Assembly: GCF_037646455.1 (NCBI RefSeq)
Contig: NZ_JBBIXN010000007.1
Span: 124,001 to 188,000, forward strand
DNA length: 64,000 nucleotides
Direction of reading: 5' to 3'
Source of the DNA: Draconibacterium mangrovi_A
GTDB lineage: Bacteria; Bacteroidota; Bacteroidia; Bacteroidales; Prolixibacteraceae
Both the position numbers and the translations under genes were made by a program. The notes under the pieces are model-generated. The model saw nothing but the letters and a program-made list of their open reading frames with translations. It was not told the DNA's origin and searched no databases. Shown here in pieces: positions 9,799 to 18,668 of the stretch. Position 1 is the first letter of the stretch; the number at the start of each line of letters is the position of its first letter.

Positions 9799-11331
9799 AT
9801 GAACAAGTTAAAATTTACTTTAATCCTTCTGTTTACTGCGTTTTTCAGCACGTCATTCGCACAGACAAAATTAACCCTGCATCCTGAAGAAGCAGAGACC
9901 CAAATCAACAGAGAAATTTACGGACATTTTGCCGAACATCTTGGCCGTTGCATTTACGGCGGTATCTATGTAGGTGAAGATTCCGAGATCCCAAATATTC
10001 GTGGCTTTCGCGATGATGTGATCGGAGCACTAAAAGACATGGAGATTCCTCTTTTGCGCTGGCCCGGAGGCTGTTTTGCCGATACCTACCACTGGAAAGA
10101 CGGAATCGGACCACGCGAAGACCGGCCAACCATTGTTAACGTTCACTGGGGAGGAGTTACCGAAGACAACAGTTTTGGAACCCACGAGTTCCTCGACTTT
10201 TGCGAACTTATTGAAGCTGAACCTTATATCAACATCAATGTTGGTTCGGGAACCGTACAGGAAGCCAGTGAGTGGGTAGAATACGTTACCTCATCAAATG
10301 TTAGCCCGATGACTGATCTTCGGAAGAAAAATGGCCGCGAGGAACCCTGGGAGGTCAAATACTGGGGAATTGGAAACGAAAACTGGGGTTGTGGCGGAAA
10401 CATGACACCCGAATATTACTCCGATCTTTACAACCGTTTTGCGAGCTACTGCCGAGGAGATATCTACCGAATTGCAGGTGGTCCGAACGTGGATGATTAC
10501 AACTGGATGGAAGTACTGATGCAAAAAACATCCCGCCACTGGGGACTCGTCCAGGGTGTATCGCTGCACAATTACACATTCACAAACAGTTGGACAAATA
10601 AAGGACATGCAACCGATTTTGGCGAAAGGGAATGGATCTCAGTTCTTGATAATACATTAAGAATTGAAACGCTGATTGAACGTCATTCAACGATTATGGA
10701 TAAGTATGATCCAAGGAAACGTATCGGTCTGATCGTTGACGAGTGGGGAAACTGGTTCAATGTGGAAGAAGGAACAAATCCGGGTTTTCTGTACCAGCAA
10801 AACACCTTACGTGACGCCATGGTTGCCGGTATCAACCTGAACATTTTTAACAACCATGCCGACCGCGTTAAAATGGCGAACATCGCCCAAATGGTAAATG
10901 TTCTGCAGGCCGTTATCCTCACCAAAGAAGATGAAATGGTGCTAACGCCAACCTACTACGTTTTTAAAATGTACAGTGTTCACCAGGACGCCACACTTGT
11001 TCCAATGAACCTGAAAACAGACGACTATTCTGTCGAAAGAAGAAGAGTTCCGTCGGTAAATGCCTCAGCATCGACCAAAGATGGAGTGCTATCGGTAACA
11101 CTGGTTAACCTTAATCCCAACAGCAGCCAATCGGTTGAATTTAATGTAACTGGCAATGATTATTCTTCGGCCAGCGGACAAATCGTTACTGCTGAAAACA
11201 TGAATGATTACAACGATTTTGGACAAGACGAAAAAGTGACCTTAAAAGAAATGAAGGTAGACACACCAATAGAAGGTAAATTATCACTAGAAATTCCGGC
11301 AAAATCAGTTGTTCTGGTACAACTTCAGTAA
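9799..11331 (+). CDS. GH51 alpha-L-arabinofuranosidase (second copy)
   Basis: Second GH51 paralogue, 510 residues, with signal peptide TSFAQT (about residue 22). The N-terminal motif GHFAEHLGRCIYGGIY, then RWPGGCFADTYHW, acid/base E194 (GIGNENWGCGG) and nucleophile E315 (LIVDEWGNW) are all present. It is clearly diverged from the gene before it; for example its active-site region reads NENWGCGG rather than NEMDGFWQ, so the two may differ in linkage preference. The 78-bp gap upstream is the widest in this operon and could hold an internal promoter. The operon ends with a rho-independent terminator 25 bases downstream. Confidence 0.93.
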   Translation: MNKLKFTLILLFTAFFSTSFAQTKLTLHPEEAETQINREIYGHFAEHLGRCIYGGIYVGEDSEIPNIRGFRDDVIGALKDMEIPLLRWPGGCFADTYHWKDGIGPREDRPTIVNVHWGGVTEDNSFGTHEFLDFCELIEAEPYININVGSGTVQEASEWVEYVTSSNVSPMTDLRKKNGREEPWEVKYWGIGNENWGCGGNMTPEYYSDLYNRFASYCRGDIYRIAGGPNVDDYNWMEVLMQKTSRHWGLVQGVSLHNYTFTNSWTNKGHATDFGEREWISVLDNTLRIETLIERHSTIMDKYDPRKRIGLIVDEWGNWFNVEEGTNPGFLYQQNTLRDAMVAGINLNIFNNHADRVKMANIAQMVNVLQAVILTKEDEMVLTPTYYVFKMYSVHQDATLVPMNLKTDDYSVERRRVPSVNASASTKDGVLSVTLVNLNPNSSQSVEFNVTGNDYSSASGQIVTAENMNDYNDFGQDEKVTLKEMKVDTPIEGKLSLEIPAKSVVLVQLQ

Positions 11332-11355
11332 GCAAGATTTTTTCACAACATAAGA

Positions 11356-11385
11356 AAGGAAGCTGTAATCGGCTTCCTTTTTTTT
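11356..11385 (+). terminator. Rho-independent terminator after second GH51 gene
   Basis: AAGGAAGC pairs with GCTTCCTT around an 8-base loop, followed by a run of eight T. It lies directly after the GH51 stop and closes the 3252-11331 operon. Confidence 0.85.
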
Positions 11386-11430
11386 GCCAAATAAATTACA
11401 AAATAAATATCCGGAATATAGATTTCTACA

Positions 11431-11447
11431 GTGTTAAAAATTAACAC
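11431..11447. promoter_or_regulatory. Palindrome GTGTTAA-aaa-TTAACAC
   Basis: Perfect 7-bp arms with a 3-base spacer, about 207 bases before the GH105 start and after the terminator of the previous operon. Candidate operator with unknown binding protein. Its GTGT/ACAC ends recall the palindrome upstream of GH27 at 2845, but the arm spacing differs by two bases. Confidence 0.3.
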
Positions 11448-11519
11448 GTAACTTATAAATAAACAGAGCGAACTTAAGTCAGGTTTCGACAAAAAAATAA
11501 CAGTCTTGTCCTCTCTTGT

Positions 11520-11578
11520 TTCTTAATTCTTCTAATTATCCTATTTTAGATGAAATCGTCGCTAAGACGAATTAAGAA
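11520..11578 (+). promoter_or_regulatory. Inverted 13-bp sites containing GACGAATT, upstream of GH105
   Basis: TTCTTAATTCTTC (11520-11532) is the reverse complement of GACGAATTAAGAA (11566-11578) with one mismatch, 33 bases apart. The right arm matches the GACGAATT core seen upstream of several plus-strand genes of this locus. Its core lies about 89 bases before the GH105 start. Candidate activator site. Confidence 0.35.
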
Positions 11579-11653
11579 CCATAAAATCATTCAGGAAATT
11601 TGAGAAATGATGCTTTGACGTTCCATTTATTCATTAAATAAAAACTACTAAAA

Positions 11654-12988
11654 ATGCCACACAGATTTGTAATTACATGCTTTTTGATCGCCGTTGGATT
11701 TGCAGCTAAAGCACAGGTCAACGATGTAACAACCCCTCTCCATATGTTGAAACCGGATTATCCGCATGCCTACGGAGCTCCGGAGGTTGATGATATTGAG
11801 CTAGTGTTAAGCACGATGTATGACTATTTGAACCGGGTTACTCCTGCACAATTAGTAGACAGAACATCGGGCAAAGTAATCTCCGATTATACAACCGTTG
11901 ATGAAAACAGCATTATGAAACAGGGTGATTTTCGATTAACCAGTTACGAATGGGGAGTTACGTATGCAGGTATGTTGTTAGCTGCAAAACAAACCGGCGA
12001 ATCAAAATATTCGAATTATGTAAGTGAACGTCTGGAATTTCTGTCGAAAGCCCTGACCGCTTTTGATGCCTTTGCAGATAAAAATCCGGATACGAAATAT
12101 CAACTCATGCGAACTTTGCACCCGCATGCACTGGATGATTGCGGAGCCATTTGTGCAGCCATGATAAAGGCCACCAAAGAAGATAAAGCCAACAACCTGG
12201 ACTGGATAATCAGTTACCAAATCGACTACATTAGTAACGATCAATTTCGTTTGCACGACAATACGCTGGCTCGTAACAGGCCGCAACCTAATGCACTGTG
12301 GCTCGACGATCTGTTTATGAGTGTTCCGGCACTGGCTCAGATGGGCAGTTACAGTGGCGAAACCAAATACTTTGAAGATGCGGTAAAACAGGTTCTTCAA
12401 TTTTCAGACCGAATGTTTAACGACGAAAAAGGCCTTTTTATGCACGGCTGGATTCAGGAAATGGACGAACACCCGCAATTTCATTGGGCCCGTGCCAACG
12501 GCTGGGCAGTTATGGCCATGGTAGAACTGCTGGAAGTATTACCCGAGGTTCATCCCGGACGAGAGCAGGTTTTGGACATTCTCCAGCGTCATATTCGGGG
12601 ATTGGCCAACTACCAGGATGGAACGGGATTCTGGCACCAGCTAATTGATCGAAACGATACTTATCTCGAAACATCGGCAACGGCCATTTATACTTATTCC
12701 ATTGCCCGTGCAATTAATCGCGGATATGTTGATGCCAAAGTTTACGGCCCGATGGTTTGTCTGGCCTGGAATGCAGTAGCTACCAAAGTGAGCGACTCGG
12801 GACAGGTAGAAGGAACTTGTGTGGGAACCGGAATGGGATTTGATCCTGCATTTTACTATTACCGCCCGGTTCATGTTTTTGCAGCTCATGGCTATGGCCC
12901 CGTTTTACTGGCCGGAGCCGAAATGATTGAACTGCTTAAAAACCACGATATTCAAAGTAACGACAGTGCAACGATGTTATACGACTAA
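11654..12988 (+). CDS. GH105 unsaturated rhamnogalacturonyl/glucuronyl hydrolase
   Basis: Alpha6/alpha6-barrel enzyme that hydrates and cleaves the 4,5-unsaturated uronic acid at the non-reducing end of lyase products. The signal peptide ends at AAKAQV (about residue 21). The GH88/GH105 signature WLDDLFM supplies the catalytic Asp (D218 or D219). WARANGW (near residue 280) and the EWGVTYAG segment near residue 100 also fit the family. At 444 residues it is slightly longer than cytosolic relatives because of the signal. It pairs logically with the PL11 lyase at 18856-23586, whose products carry exactly this unsaturated uronide. It sits alone between a terminator and a strong hairpin. Confidence 0.88.
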   Translation: MPHRFVITCFLIAVGFAAKAQVNDVTTPLHMLKPDYPHAYGAPEVDDIELVLSTMYDYLNRVTPAQLVDRTSGKVISDYTTVDENSIMKQGDFRLTSYEWGVTYAGMLLAAKQTGESKYSNYVSERLEFLSKALTAFDAFADKNPDTKYQLMRTLHPHALDDCGAICAAMIKATKEDKANNLDWIISYQIDYISNDQFRLHDNTLARNRPQPNALWLDDLFMSVPALAQMGSYSGETKYFEDAVKQVLQFSDRMFNDEKGLFMHGWIQEMDEHPQFHWARANGWAVMAMVELLEVLPEVHPGREQVLDILQRHIRGLANYQDGTGFWHQLIDRNDTYLETSATAIYTYSIARAINRGYVDAKVYGPMVCLAWNAVATKVSDSGQVEGTCVGTGMGFDPAFYYYRPVHVFAAHGYGPVLLAGAEMIELLKNHDIQSNDSATMLYD

Positions 12989-13005
12989 AGTATTTTCCAA
13001 TTTTA

Positions 13006-13047
13006 AAACAGGAATGCCGGAGTTTGCAAGCTCCGGCTTTCCTGTTT
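13006..13047. terminator. Strong hairpin between convergent genes (bidirectional terminator)
   Basis: Seventeen-base arms (13006-13022 and 13031-13047), read AAACAGGAATGCCGGAG on the left, pair with a single mismatch around an 8-base loop. The hairpin sits exactly between the GH105 stop and the convergent membrane-protein stop. A/T runs at the arm ends allow it to stop transcription from both sides. Confidence 0.75.
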
Positions 13048-13058
13048 GACTGCCTGTT

Positions 13059-13574
13059 TTATACTTGCTTAAAATCAATAAAAAGTGCCAGCCAGGCCAT
13101 AACCATTGCTGCTATTTCTATCCAGTACGTATTGTTTTTCATTTTCAGATTTAGTTTTTCGATGGTTTGCGTAATCGTAAATACAATAAACACTCCGGCA
13201 AGGATAAAGCTCCAGGTTGAAGGGATGGACAGTACCACTGCTGCCGTGGCAGCCGCAATTCCGCCGGTAGCTCCTACCACATGTACTTTTTCGGCCAAAG
13301 AAGCTTTAGTTACCACAGGCGCTGCACCAACAAAAGCAATCAATCCGCCGGCAAAAAACCATAGAAACTGAAACGGGTTTCCGTCCGATACACTAAGTCC
13401 TAGTACCATTATTGGTAAACTAATGCCAATCCAAAGCACCACCATCGGGAATACTGATTGCCAACGGGTAAGAAATTTGTAGCTTGCCGAAATACTTCGT
13501 GTCATACCATACCTGATTCGCACATAAACCAGGTACACCGCAACAATCAGCGGTAAATAGAAAAATACTGCCAT
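13059..13574 (-). CDS. Small polytopic membrane protein, unknown function
   Basis: I do not recognise a characterised family. The 171-residue protein has about six hydrophobic segments: roughly 1-20, 42-62, 68-88, 98-117, 120-140 and 150-167. There is a short charged loop after the first (RIRYGMTRS) and another near residues 140-148 (KLNLKMKN). No signal peptide, catalytic motif or transporter signature is visible. It lies 69 bases downstream of the HTCS stop on the same strand, so it may be transcribed with the regulator. Whether it takes part in sensing, in transport, or is unrelated cannot be judged from sequence. Confidence 0.7.
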   Translation of the reverse strand: MAVFFYLPLIVAVYLVYVRIRYGMTRSISASYKFLTRWQSVFPMVVLWIGISLPIMVLGLSVSDGNPFQFLWFFAGGLIAFVGAAPVVTKASLAEKVHVVGATGGIAAATAAVVLSIPSTWSFILAGVFIVFTITQTIEKLNLKMKNNTYWIEIAAMVMAWLALFIDFKQV

Positions 13575-13643
13575 CGCTTAAAGTTTAAGTACAATCTTTT
13601 TCAATCATCATCTGTATTCGATGACATGATAAGTGATTACGTA

Positions 13644-16600
13644 TTATCCCTCTTTAAGTTTCTGAAGGTATTCACTTGGATTCATTCCAAACTCATCTTT
13701 AAAACACTGCCTGAAATAACTGCTGCTGTTAATTCCAATCTGATACATGATCTCCGAAATGTTGTACTGACCGGTGATCAGAAGTTGTTCGGCAAAATTA
13801 ATACGAACTTTACGAATAAATTCATTGGCGGTCAGGTTGGTGAGTGCCTTTATTTTCCGATACAGCGTGGAGTGACTCATGTTCAGCTGGGCAGCTACAA
13901 ACGAAATGCTCAGATCTTCGTCTTCAAGATTCTCTTCAATAACGGTCGTTAGTTTCTGCAAAAACTCCTTGTCCAACTCCCCTATCGATTCGTTGAGAAC
14001 CGACTGTTTTTGTTTAAATTTTGAGGATGTAGCCAGCGAATGCTTGCTCCGGGCATCGATAATATTTCTCAACCTGCTTTTTAAAAGATTGCTGCTGAAC
14101 GGTTTGGTGAGGTAGGAATCAGCCCCAACATCGTAACCTATTTTCTGATCGTAAAGCGTACCTTTTGCCGTTAAAAGTACTACCGGAATATGACTGGTTC
14201 GAACATCCTGTTTTAACTGTTTGCACATTTCAATACCGTCCATAATTGGCATCATCACGTCACTGATAACAATATCGGGTATTTCTTCGGTGGCCTGTTC
14301 AAATCCGGCTTTTCCGTTTTCTGCTGTTACGATCTTATAAGTTTCAGTAAGCGAATCTTTGATGTATTCGGTTATTTCCGGGTCGTCATCAACCACAAGA
14401 ATTGTATTTTTTGAATTCTCTTCCGTTTCTTCAATTTGTGTTTCCTCGGGAATATAATGAACTGCATCCGGATAACTGTTATTAGTAAGGAATCTTACTT
14501 TAAACACAGTCCCTTTATTTAAGCTGCTTTTAACATCGATTTCCGCTTCATGCAGCTCGACCATATTTTTCACCAACGATAAGCCGATACCCGTACCTTT
14601 TATTGGGTGTGCAGCTTTTTTTGCCTGATAGTACCTGTCGAAAATATGTGGCAGATCAACTTCAGAAATTCCAAAGCCGGAATCGGAAACAAGAACTTCT
14701 GTATAATTAATATTCCCTTCCTGTATTTCTCTCAATTCCAGTTCAATTGTTCCTGCCTGAGTATACTTGAACGCATTCGAAATCAGATTATCTGTGATTA
14801 TTGTGATCACATCCGGATCGAAGTACATTTCAATTTTATGGTTGGGAACATTAATGATGAAATCAATGGATTTATTCTGATTCAAACCTTTGTATTTTTC
14901 TCCGATCTCGTAAATGAATTTTGCCACGTCATCGCGTATCACACTTAGTTTACGACTTTTATTTTCCGATTTTCTGAATTCGAGTATTTGATTGATGGTT
15001 TGCAACAAACGATTGGTAACCCGTTGGATCATCTGCAATTTTTTAGCTTGATCCGGTTTGAGGCTGTCATCCGAAGTCAGATCTTCAAGCGGTCCTAGAA
15101 TCAGGGTCATCGGGCTGCGCAGTTCGTGGGTAATGTTGGTAAAGAACCGCAGTTTTTCTTCGTTTAATTCATGTTCCTGCTGACGGCTCTTTTTCTCCAG
15201 CAACAGGTCGTTCTCAATTTTTAACTTGTTTTTGTAAAAACTCATTGCATAAAATGCAATAAACACTGCCACAGCCATGTATATCATTTTCATCCACCAG
15301 GTTAGCCAAAGCGGCGGCTTAATATGTATGGACAATGAAATGATATGTTCCGACCATTCGTTATTCTGTAAGCGGGTTCTGAGACTAAATGTATAGTTAC
15401 CCGGTTTCAGGTTTCTGAATGTCACTTCATTTCCGGTATTTACAAGAAACCATCCTTCGTCCAATCCAGTCATCCGGTAGGCGAAATCGACTTTATTGAC
15501 GAGCGAATAATCCAGCACATTAAAACTGATTTCAAAAGAATTCTGATTGTGGTTCAGCTCAATCTCATCTGTAAACGGGATATTTGTAAATTCACTGAAA
15601 TAACTCTTGTTGTTGGCTACCGAGAAATTACTAATTACGGTTTGGGGCACCTGGTCCTCTGTATGTTCAAGCACCTGATTGAACCAGGTAATTCCGTTTT
15701 GCGAACCAAAATAAATTTCTCCGTCAGCGGTTTTTAATACTGCACGATTTAAATAGTCGCCAAACACAATTCCATCACGCACATCGAAATTACTAACATG
15801 CATGGTATTCAAATCAATGTGGCTTATTCCGCTCGAGGTACTCAACCACATTTCATCTGCCGTTTCTCCTTCAACAACGGCCCTGACTGAATTATCTGCC
15901 AGGCCCGAACTTTGTCCAATGCGCATAACAGACTCCTGCGTATAGTTTTTAAACAGAAAAAGGTCGTTCTGACTTCCTACCCAAATCCTGTCGCGCGAAT
16001 CTTTGTAAATGCAACTAATCGAATAAAAATCATAATCTTTGCCAAAATCGTGTTTAAGGTTGATCTCCTTATCATACACGCACAATCCGCCACCTAGTGC
16101 TCCAACCCAAATATTTCCGTTTGCATCTTCCGCAACGGCCCTAACGTTATTATCCATTAAGTCGGAATTGGAGATGCTGTATACTTTCGACTCGCTCGTG
16201 TTAATATTATAAACGTACAAACCCAGGTCGGTTATTAACCACAAATTTTGCTTTGAGTCTTCAAAAAAGTCGTACACCGGAATGTTTCTCAGATCTGCAA
16301 AACGTGTGAAACGACTATACCTTTTCGAATTGTAATCGTATTTAAATACCCGACCGTCTGCGCATCCTATCCAAATATTATTATTTCGATCTTCGTAAAG
16401 CGAAATGGCAAAAATCGGTTTGGGGTCGTTTAACACACGATTAAAATCTTTAATCTTTTGATTGTCTTTATATATACATATTCCTCCCGATTCGTTTGCC
16501 ATCCAGATATTTCCATCTTTATCGCTGCACAGGTCCATAACCGCTTTCGCATTCAGGCTATTGGCATTACCAATCAAAGGCAGGTAGTTAATTATTTTGA

Positions 16601-17693
16601 AAAACGGCTCGTTTTTAGGAATAAAGTTCAATCCGCCACCAAACCCGCCAAGCCAGATATTCCCGAATGAATCCTGAAAAACAGTCTGCACCGACAAACT
16701 CGATAATCCATCTTGCGTTTCGGAAGCCAGAATGTGTTGGAATTTTGCATTTGAAGCGTTTGGATGAACGCTCAGTTCTTTTAAATCGAGGATGTTCAAT
16801 CCGCCACCTTCTGTTCCAATGTATAATTTGTGGTCATCAGTTTCAATCATTTTCTGAATGAAATTATTGGAAATGGACTGCGGATTTTTAGGATCGTTTC
16901 TGAAATTGATCATCCTGTTGGTTTCGGGATCAAATAAAGTAAGCCCGTTTCTTGTCCCGATCCAGATCCGACCGGATGAGTCTTTAAGCACACTTGTTAC
17001 AGTGTTATCAGCCAGCGAATTAGGATCATTGGGATCGTGCTTAAAATTTACAGCAGTTTCTGTTACGGTGTTAATTATACTCAGTCCTTCAGTAACATGT
17101 CCTACATAAACCCTTTCATTCGAATCGTGCATAACACACCAGTTATAATTCGATCCTATTCCCGAAACATTGGATTGGCTGTAATTGGTAAATTGTTTTG
17201 TTTCTCTGTCCAGGACATCGATCCCGCCACCGTATGTGGCAAACCAAATATTCCCCTGTTTATCCTGATGGATCTGCGTTATTCCATTGGACGAAAGGTC
17301 GTTGGCATCAGGATTTCCATAATCATGTTCGTAATGCGTAAAAACATGTGTTTTATAGTTGTAGGCATCAACGCCATTCTTCTCTGAAGCAATCCATATA
17401 ATGTCATCAAATTTGTCAGCTAAAACAGAATTTAAAACATTACTGCAGATCGAATTGGGATCAGTTTCCGAAGCCTGATAAACCGTAAAAGTATGCGAAT
17501 CAAATCGGTTTAATCCATCTTTTGTACAAATCCAGATAAATCCTTCTCTGTCCTGTGTTATGCTTACCACATTATTGTTCGACAGTCCCTGTTCAACCCC
17601 CAGCTTTTGAACTCCAATCGCCCAAACATTCGCCAAAGCTCCTGTTATAAAGCAAATTAACAGCCCCCATCGTTTTAGTCTACTCATCTCCAT
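13644..17693 (-). CDS. Hybrid two-component system sensor/regulator (HTCS) of the PUL
   Basis: Single-chain sensor kinase, receiver and DNA-binding protein typical of PUL control. Numbering here counts from an upstream in-frame ATG at 17774; I prefer the ATG at 17693 because a signal peptide (WGLLICFITGALANVWA) follows it directly. Order: periplasmic beta-propeller repeats (about 50-745, repeated GxIWIGxxGGG and xLSSNxVxS elements), Y_Y_Y domain (about 750-810), one TM helix (about 818-842), HisKA with the phospho-acceptor His in THELRSP (H883), HATPase (about 985-1095), receiver with acceptor D1172 (ISDVMMP), and an AraC-type HTH at the end (about 1275-1372). The propeller presumably binds an oligosaccharide released by the locus's enzymes. 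It diverges from the gene at 17960. It is the best candidate to bind the GACGAATT-type motif described below. Confidence 0.93.
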   Translation of the reverse strand: MEMSRLKRWGLLICFITGALANVWAIGVQKLGVEQGLSNNNVVSITQDREGFIWICTKDGLNRFDSHTFTVYQASETDPNSICSNVLNSVLADKFDDIIWIASEKNGVDAYNYKTHVFTHYEHDYGNPDANDLSSNGITQIHQDKQGNIWFATYGGGIDVLDRETKQFTNYSQSNVSGIGSNYNWCVMHDSNERVYVGHVTEGLSIINTVTETAVNFKHDPNDPNSLADNTVTSVLKDSSGRIWIGTRNGLTLFDPETNRMINFRNDPKNPQSISNNFIQKMIETDDHKLYIGTEGGGLNILDLKELSVHPNASNAKFQHILASETQDGLSSLSVQTVFQDSFGNIWLGGFGGGLNFIPKNEPFFKIINYLPLIGNANSLNAKAVMDLCSDKDGNIWMANESGGICIYKDNQKIKDFNRVLNDPKPIFAISLYEDRNNNIWIGCADGRVFKYDYNSKRYSRFTRFADLRNIPVYDFFEDSKQNLWLITDLGLYVYNINTSESKVYSISNSDLMDNNVRAVAEDANGNIWVGALGGGLCVYDKEINLKHDFGKDYDFYSISCIYKDSRDRIWVGSQNDLFLFKNYTQESVMRIGQSSGLADNSVRAVVEGETADEMWLSTSSGISHIDLNTMHVSNFDVRDGIVFGDYLNRAVLKTADGEIYFGSQNGITWFNQVLEHTEDQVPQTVISNFSVANNKSYFSEFTNIPFTDEIELNHNQNSFEISFNVLDYSLVNKVDFAYRMTGLDEGWFLVNTGNEVTFRNLKPGNYTFSLRTRLQNNEWSEHIISLSIHIKPPLWLTWWMKMIYMAVAVFIAFYAMSFYKNKLKIENDLLLEKKSRQQEHELNEEKLRFFTNITHELRSPMTLILGPLEDLTSDDSLKPDQAKKLQMIQRVTNRLLQTINQILEFRKSENKSRKLSVIRDDVAKFIYEIGEKYKGLNQNKSIDFIINVPNHKIEMYFDPDVITIITDNLISNAFKYTQAGTIELELREIQEGNINYTEVLVSDSGFGISEVDLPHIFDRYYQAKKAAHPIKGTGIGLSLVKNMVELHEAEIDVKSSLNKGTVFKVRFLTNNSYPDAVHYIPEETQIEETEENSKNTILVVDDDPEITEYIKDSLTETYKIVTAENGKAGFEQATEEIPDIVISDVMMPIMDGIEMCKQLKQDVRTSHIPVVLLTAKGTLYDQKIGYDVGADSYLTKPFSSNLLKSRLRNIIDARSKHSLATSSKFKQKQSVLNESIGELDKEFLQKLTTVIEENLEDEDLSISFVAAQLNMSHSTLYRKIKALTNLTANEFIRKVRINFAEQLLITGQYNISEIMYQIGINSSSYFRQCFKDEFGMNPSEYLQKLKEG

Positions 17694-17796
17694 CTTTATT
17701 CTCAGGTTTCGATCAGGCGTAAATTTAATGAAAAACTGCCTAGCCATAATACTTGTATCTACAGTTTTCATCATTGACTAATTTCTGTTTACTCAA

Positions 17797-17842
17797 TGAC
17801 GAGTCCTTGTTAGTACATTAATAGTAAAGTAAAGTAGCTTTA
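17797..17842 (+). promoter_or_regulatory. TGACGAG motif plus TAGCTTTA -7-like element
   Basis: TGACGAG at 17797-17803 lies in the divergent region between the HTCS and the gene at 17960. TAGCTTTA at 17835-17842 resembles the Bacteroidota -7 box and is 38 bases downstream. The same arrangement (37 bases) occurs ahead of the PL11 gene. The run CCTTGTTAGT at 17805-17814 recurs exactly at 23731-23740 upstream of the GH30-like gene. Confidence 0.3.
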
Positions 17843-17959
17843 CGAGGAAGAAAATACAGAGGATTGGATGATATTAGAAATCAGCTCCCTGGGTGAGCAT
17901 CGAAGTGGCTGATTTGACAAATTCAGAAATCTGTTTTCGAACGAACTGAAACTATCAAC

Positions 17960-18538
17960 ATGTGCACAAAAATAAGACTAAGCCTGGTTAGCTTGATGAT
18001 TATATTAAGTAGTCTCAACAGCTGCGATGTTAGGCATGATGATAGTAGTCAAAAACAACTGTTCGATCTGAACTGGAAATTTAATCGCGGTAATTATGTT
18101 TTTGCCACCGAGCTTGAAATGAACGATAAAAACTGGCGGGATGTTGATCTTCCACACAATTGGAGCAATGACAAAAAATTACTGTTAACTACCTCAAATA
18201 CAGCTGCCGGCAATGACTCTTCAGGAATAGGCTGGTACCGCAAACATTTCGAAATTCCCAACAACTGGCACGAGAAAAGCATTCTTATTAATTTTGAAGG
18301 AATCTGCGAACAAAATAAGATTTTCGTCAACGGAATTGCTATCAAGACTCCACAACATGCAAAGTGCGTATTTGAAGCACCGCTTAATCCTTACCTGAAC
18401 TTCGATGGCAAAAATGTAATTGCAATTCAGGTAATGAATACCAAACAAGAAGACGGAAACTGGAGTGCTGCTTCCGGAATATACAAGCACGTTTGGCTAA
18501 TTATTAAAGATCCTCCGAAAAGCCAGAAGAAAGATTGA
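17960..18538 (+). CDS. Orphan GH2 N-terminal (jelly-roll) domain lipoprotein
   Basis: A 192-residue lipoprotein (lipobox LNSC near residue 23) made only of the sugar-binding domain that normally opens GH2 enzymes. Recognisable pieces are LFDLNWKFNRG, a DVDLPHNW strand, GIGWYRKHFEIP, an ILINFEG strand, IFVNG, and the closing SGIYKHVWL. It stops cleanly at 18538 and the 317 bases downstream contain no trace of a GH2 Ig or TIM-barrel domain. It therefore looks like a genuine short protein rather than a recent frameshift. It diverges from the HTCS gene. It may act as a glycan-binding surface or periplasmic lipoprotein, or be a relic of an old truncation; neither can be shown here. Confidence 0.75.
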   Translation: MCTKIRLSLVSLMIILSSLNSCDVRHDDSSQKQLFDLNWKFNRGNYVFATELEMNDKNWRDVDLPHNWSNDKKLLLTTSNTAAGNDSSGIGWYRKHFEIPNNWHEKSILINFEGICEQNKIFVNGIAIKTPQHAKCVFEAPLNPYLNFDGKNVIAIQVMNTKQEDGNWSAASGIYKHVWLIIKDPPKSQKKD

Positions 18539-18601
18539 ATTTTCTTATTTCTTTGAAGGTCCTGTAACCTAATTTACCAATGAATGACGTGCGTACTGTT
18601 A

Positions 18602-18642
18602 TGCACATTTTCTGATTACCTTTTGACGAGTTTGTATTTACC
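18602..18642 (+). promoter_or_regulatory. Tandem direct repeat, candidate HTCS site upstream of PL11
   Basis: The copy starting at 18602 (TGCACATTTTCTGATTACC) and the copy at 18624 (TGACGAGTTTGTATTTACC) match at 12 of 19 positions with a period of exactly 22 bases, about two helical turns. AraC-type activators often bind such direct repeats. The second copy carries the TGACGA core shared with other promoters of the locus. Confidence 0.4.
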
Positions 18643-18660
18643 TTAATAATCGGGTAAAAG

Positions 18661-18668
18661 TACTTTTG
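18661..18668 (+). promoter_or_regulatory. TACTTTTG, -7-type promoter element for PL11 gene
   Basis: Exact match to the Bacteroidota TAnnTTTG box, 37 bases after the TGACGA core. No well-spaced TTTG -33 box is seen, which would fit an activator-dependent promoter. The leader would be about 180 nt. Confidence 0.35.

Larger units (their letters stand above)
11332..11653. other. Intergenic region, 322 bp, between GH51 and GH105 genes
   Basis: Holds the operon terminator (11356-11385), a perfect palindrome (11431-11447) and a pair of 13-bp inverted sites (11520-11532 and 11566-11578). The right-hand site carries the GACGAATT motif found ahead of several other genes here. GH105 therefore appears to have its own regulated promoter. 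No ORF is supported. Confidence 0.6.

Noticed and set aside
17694..17774. ATG at 17774 as the HTCS start
   Set aside because: It would add 27 residues ahead of a well-formed signal peptide. The ATG at 17693 places the signal at the N-terminus. The longer form cannot be excluded.
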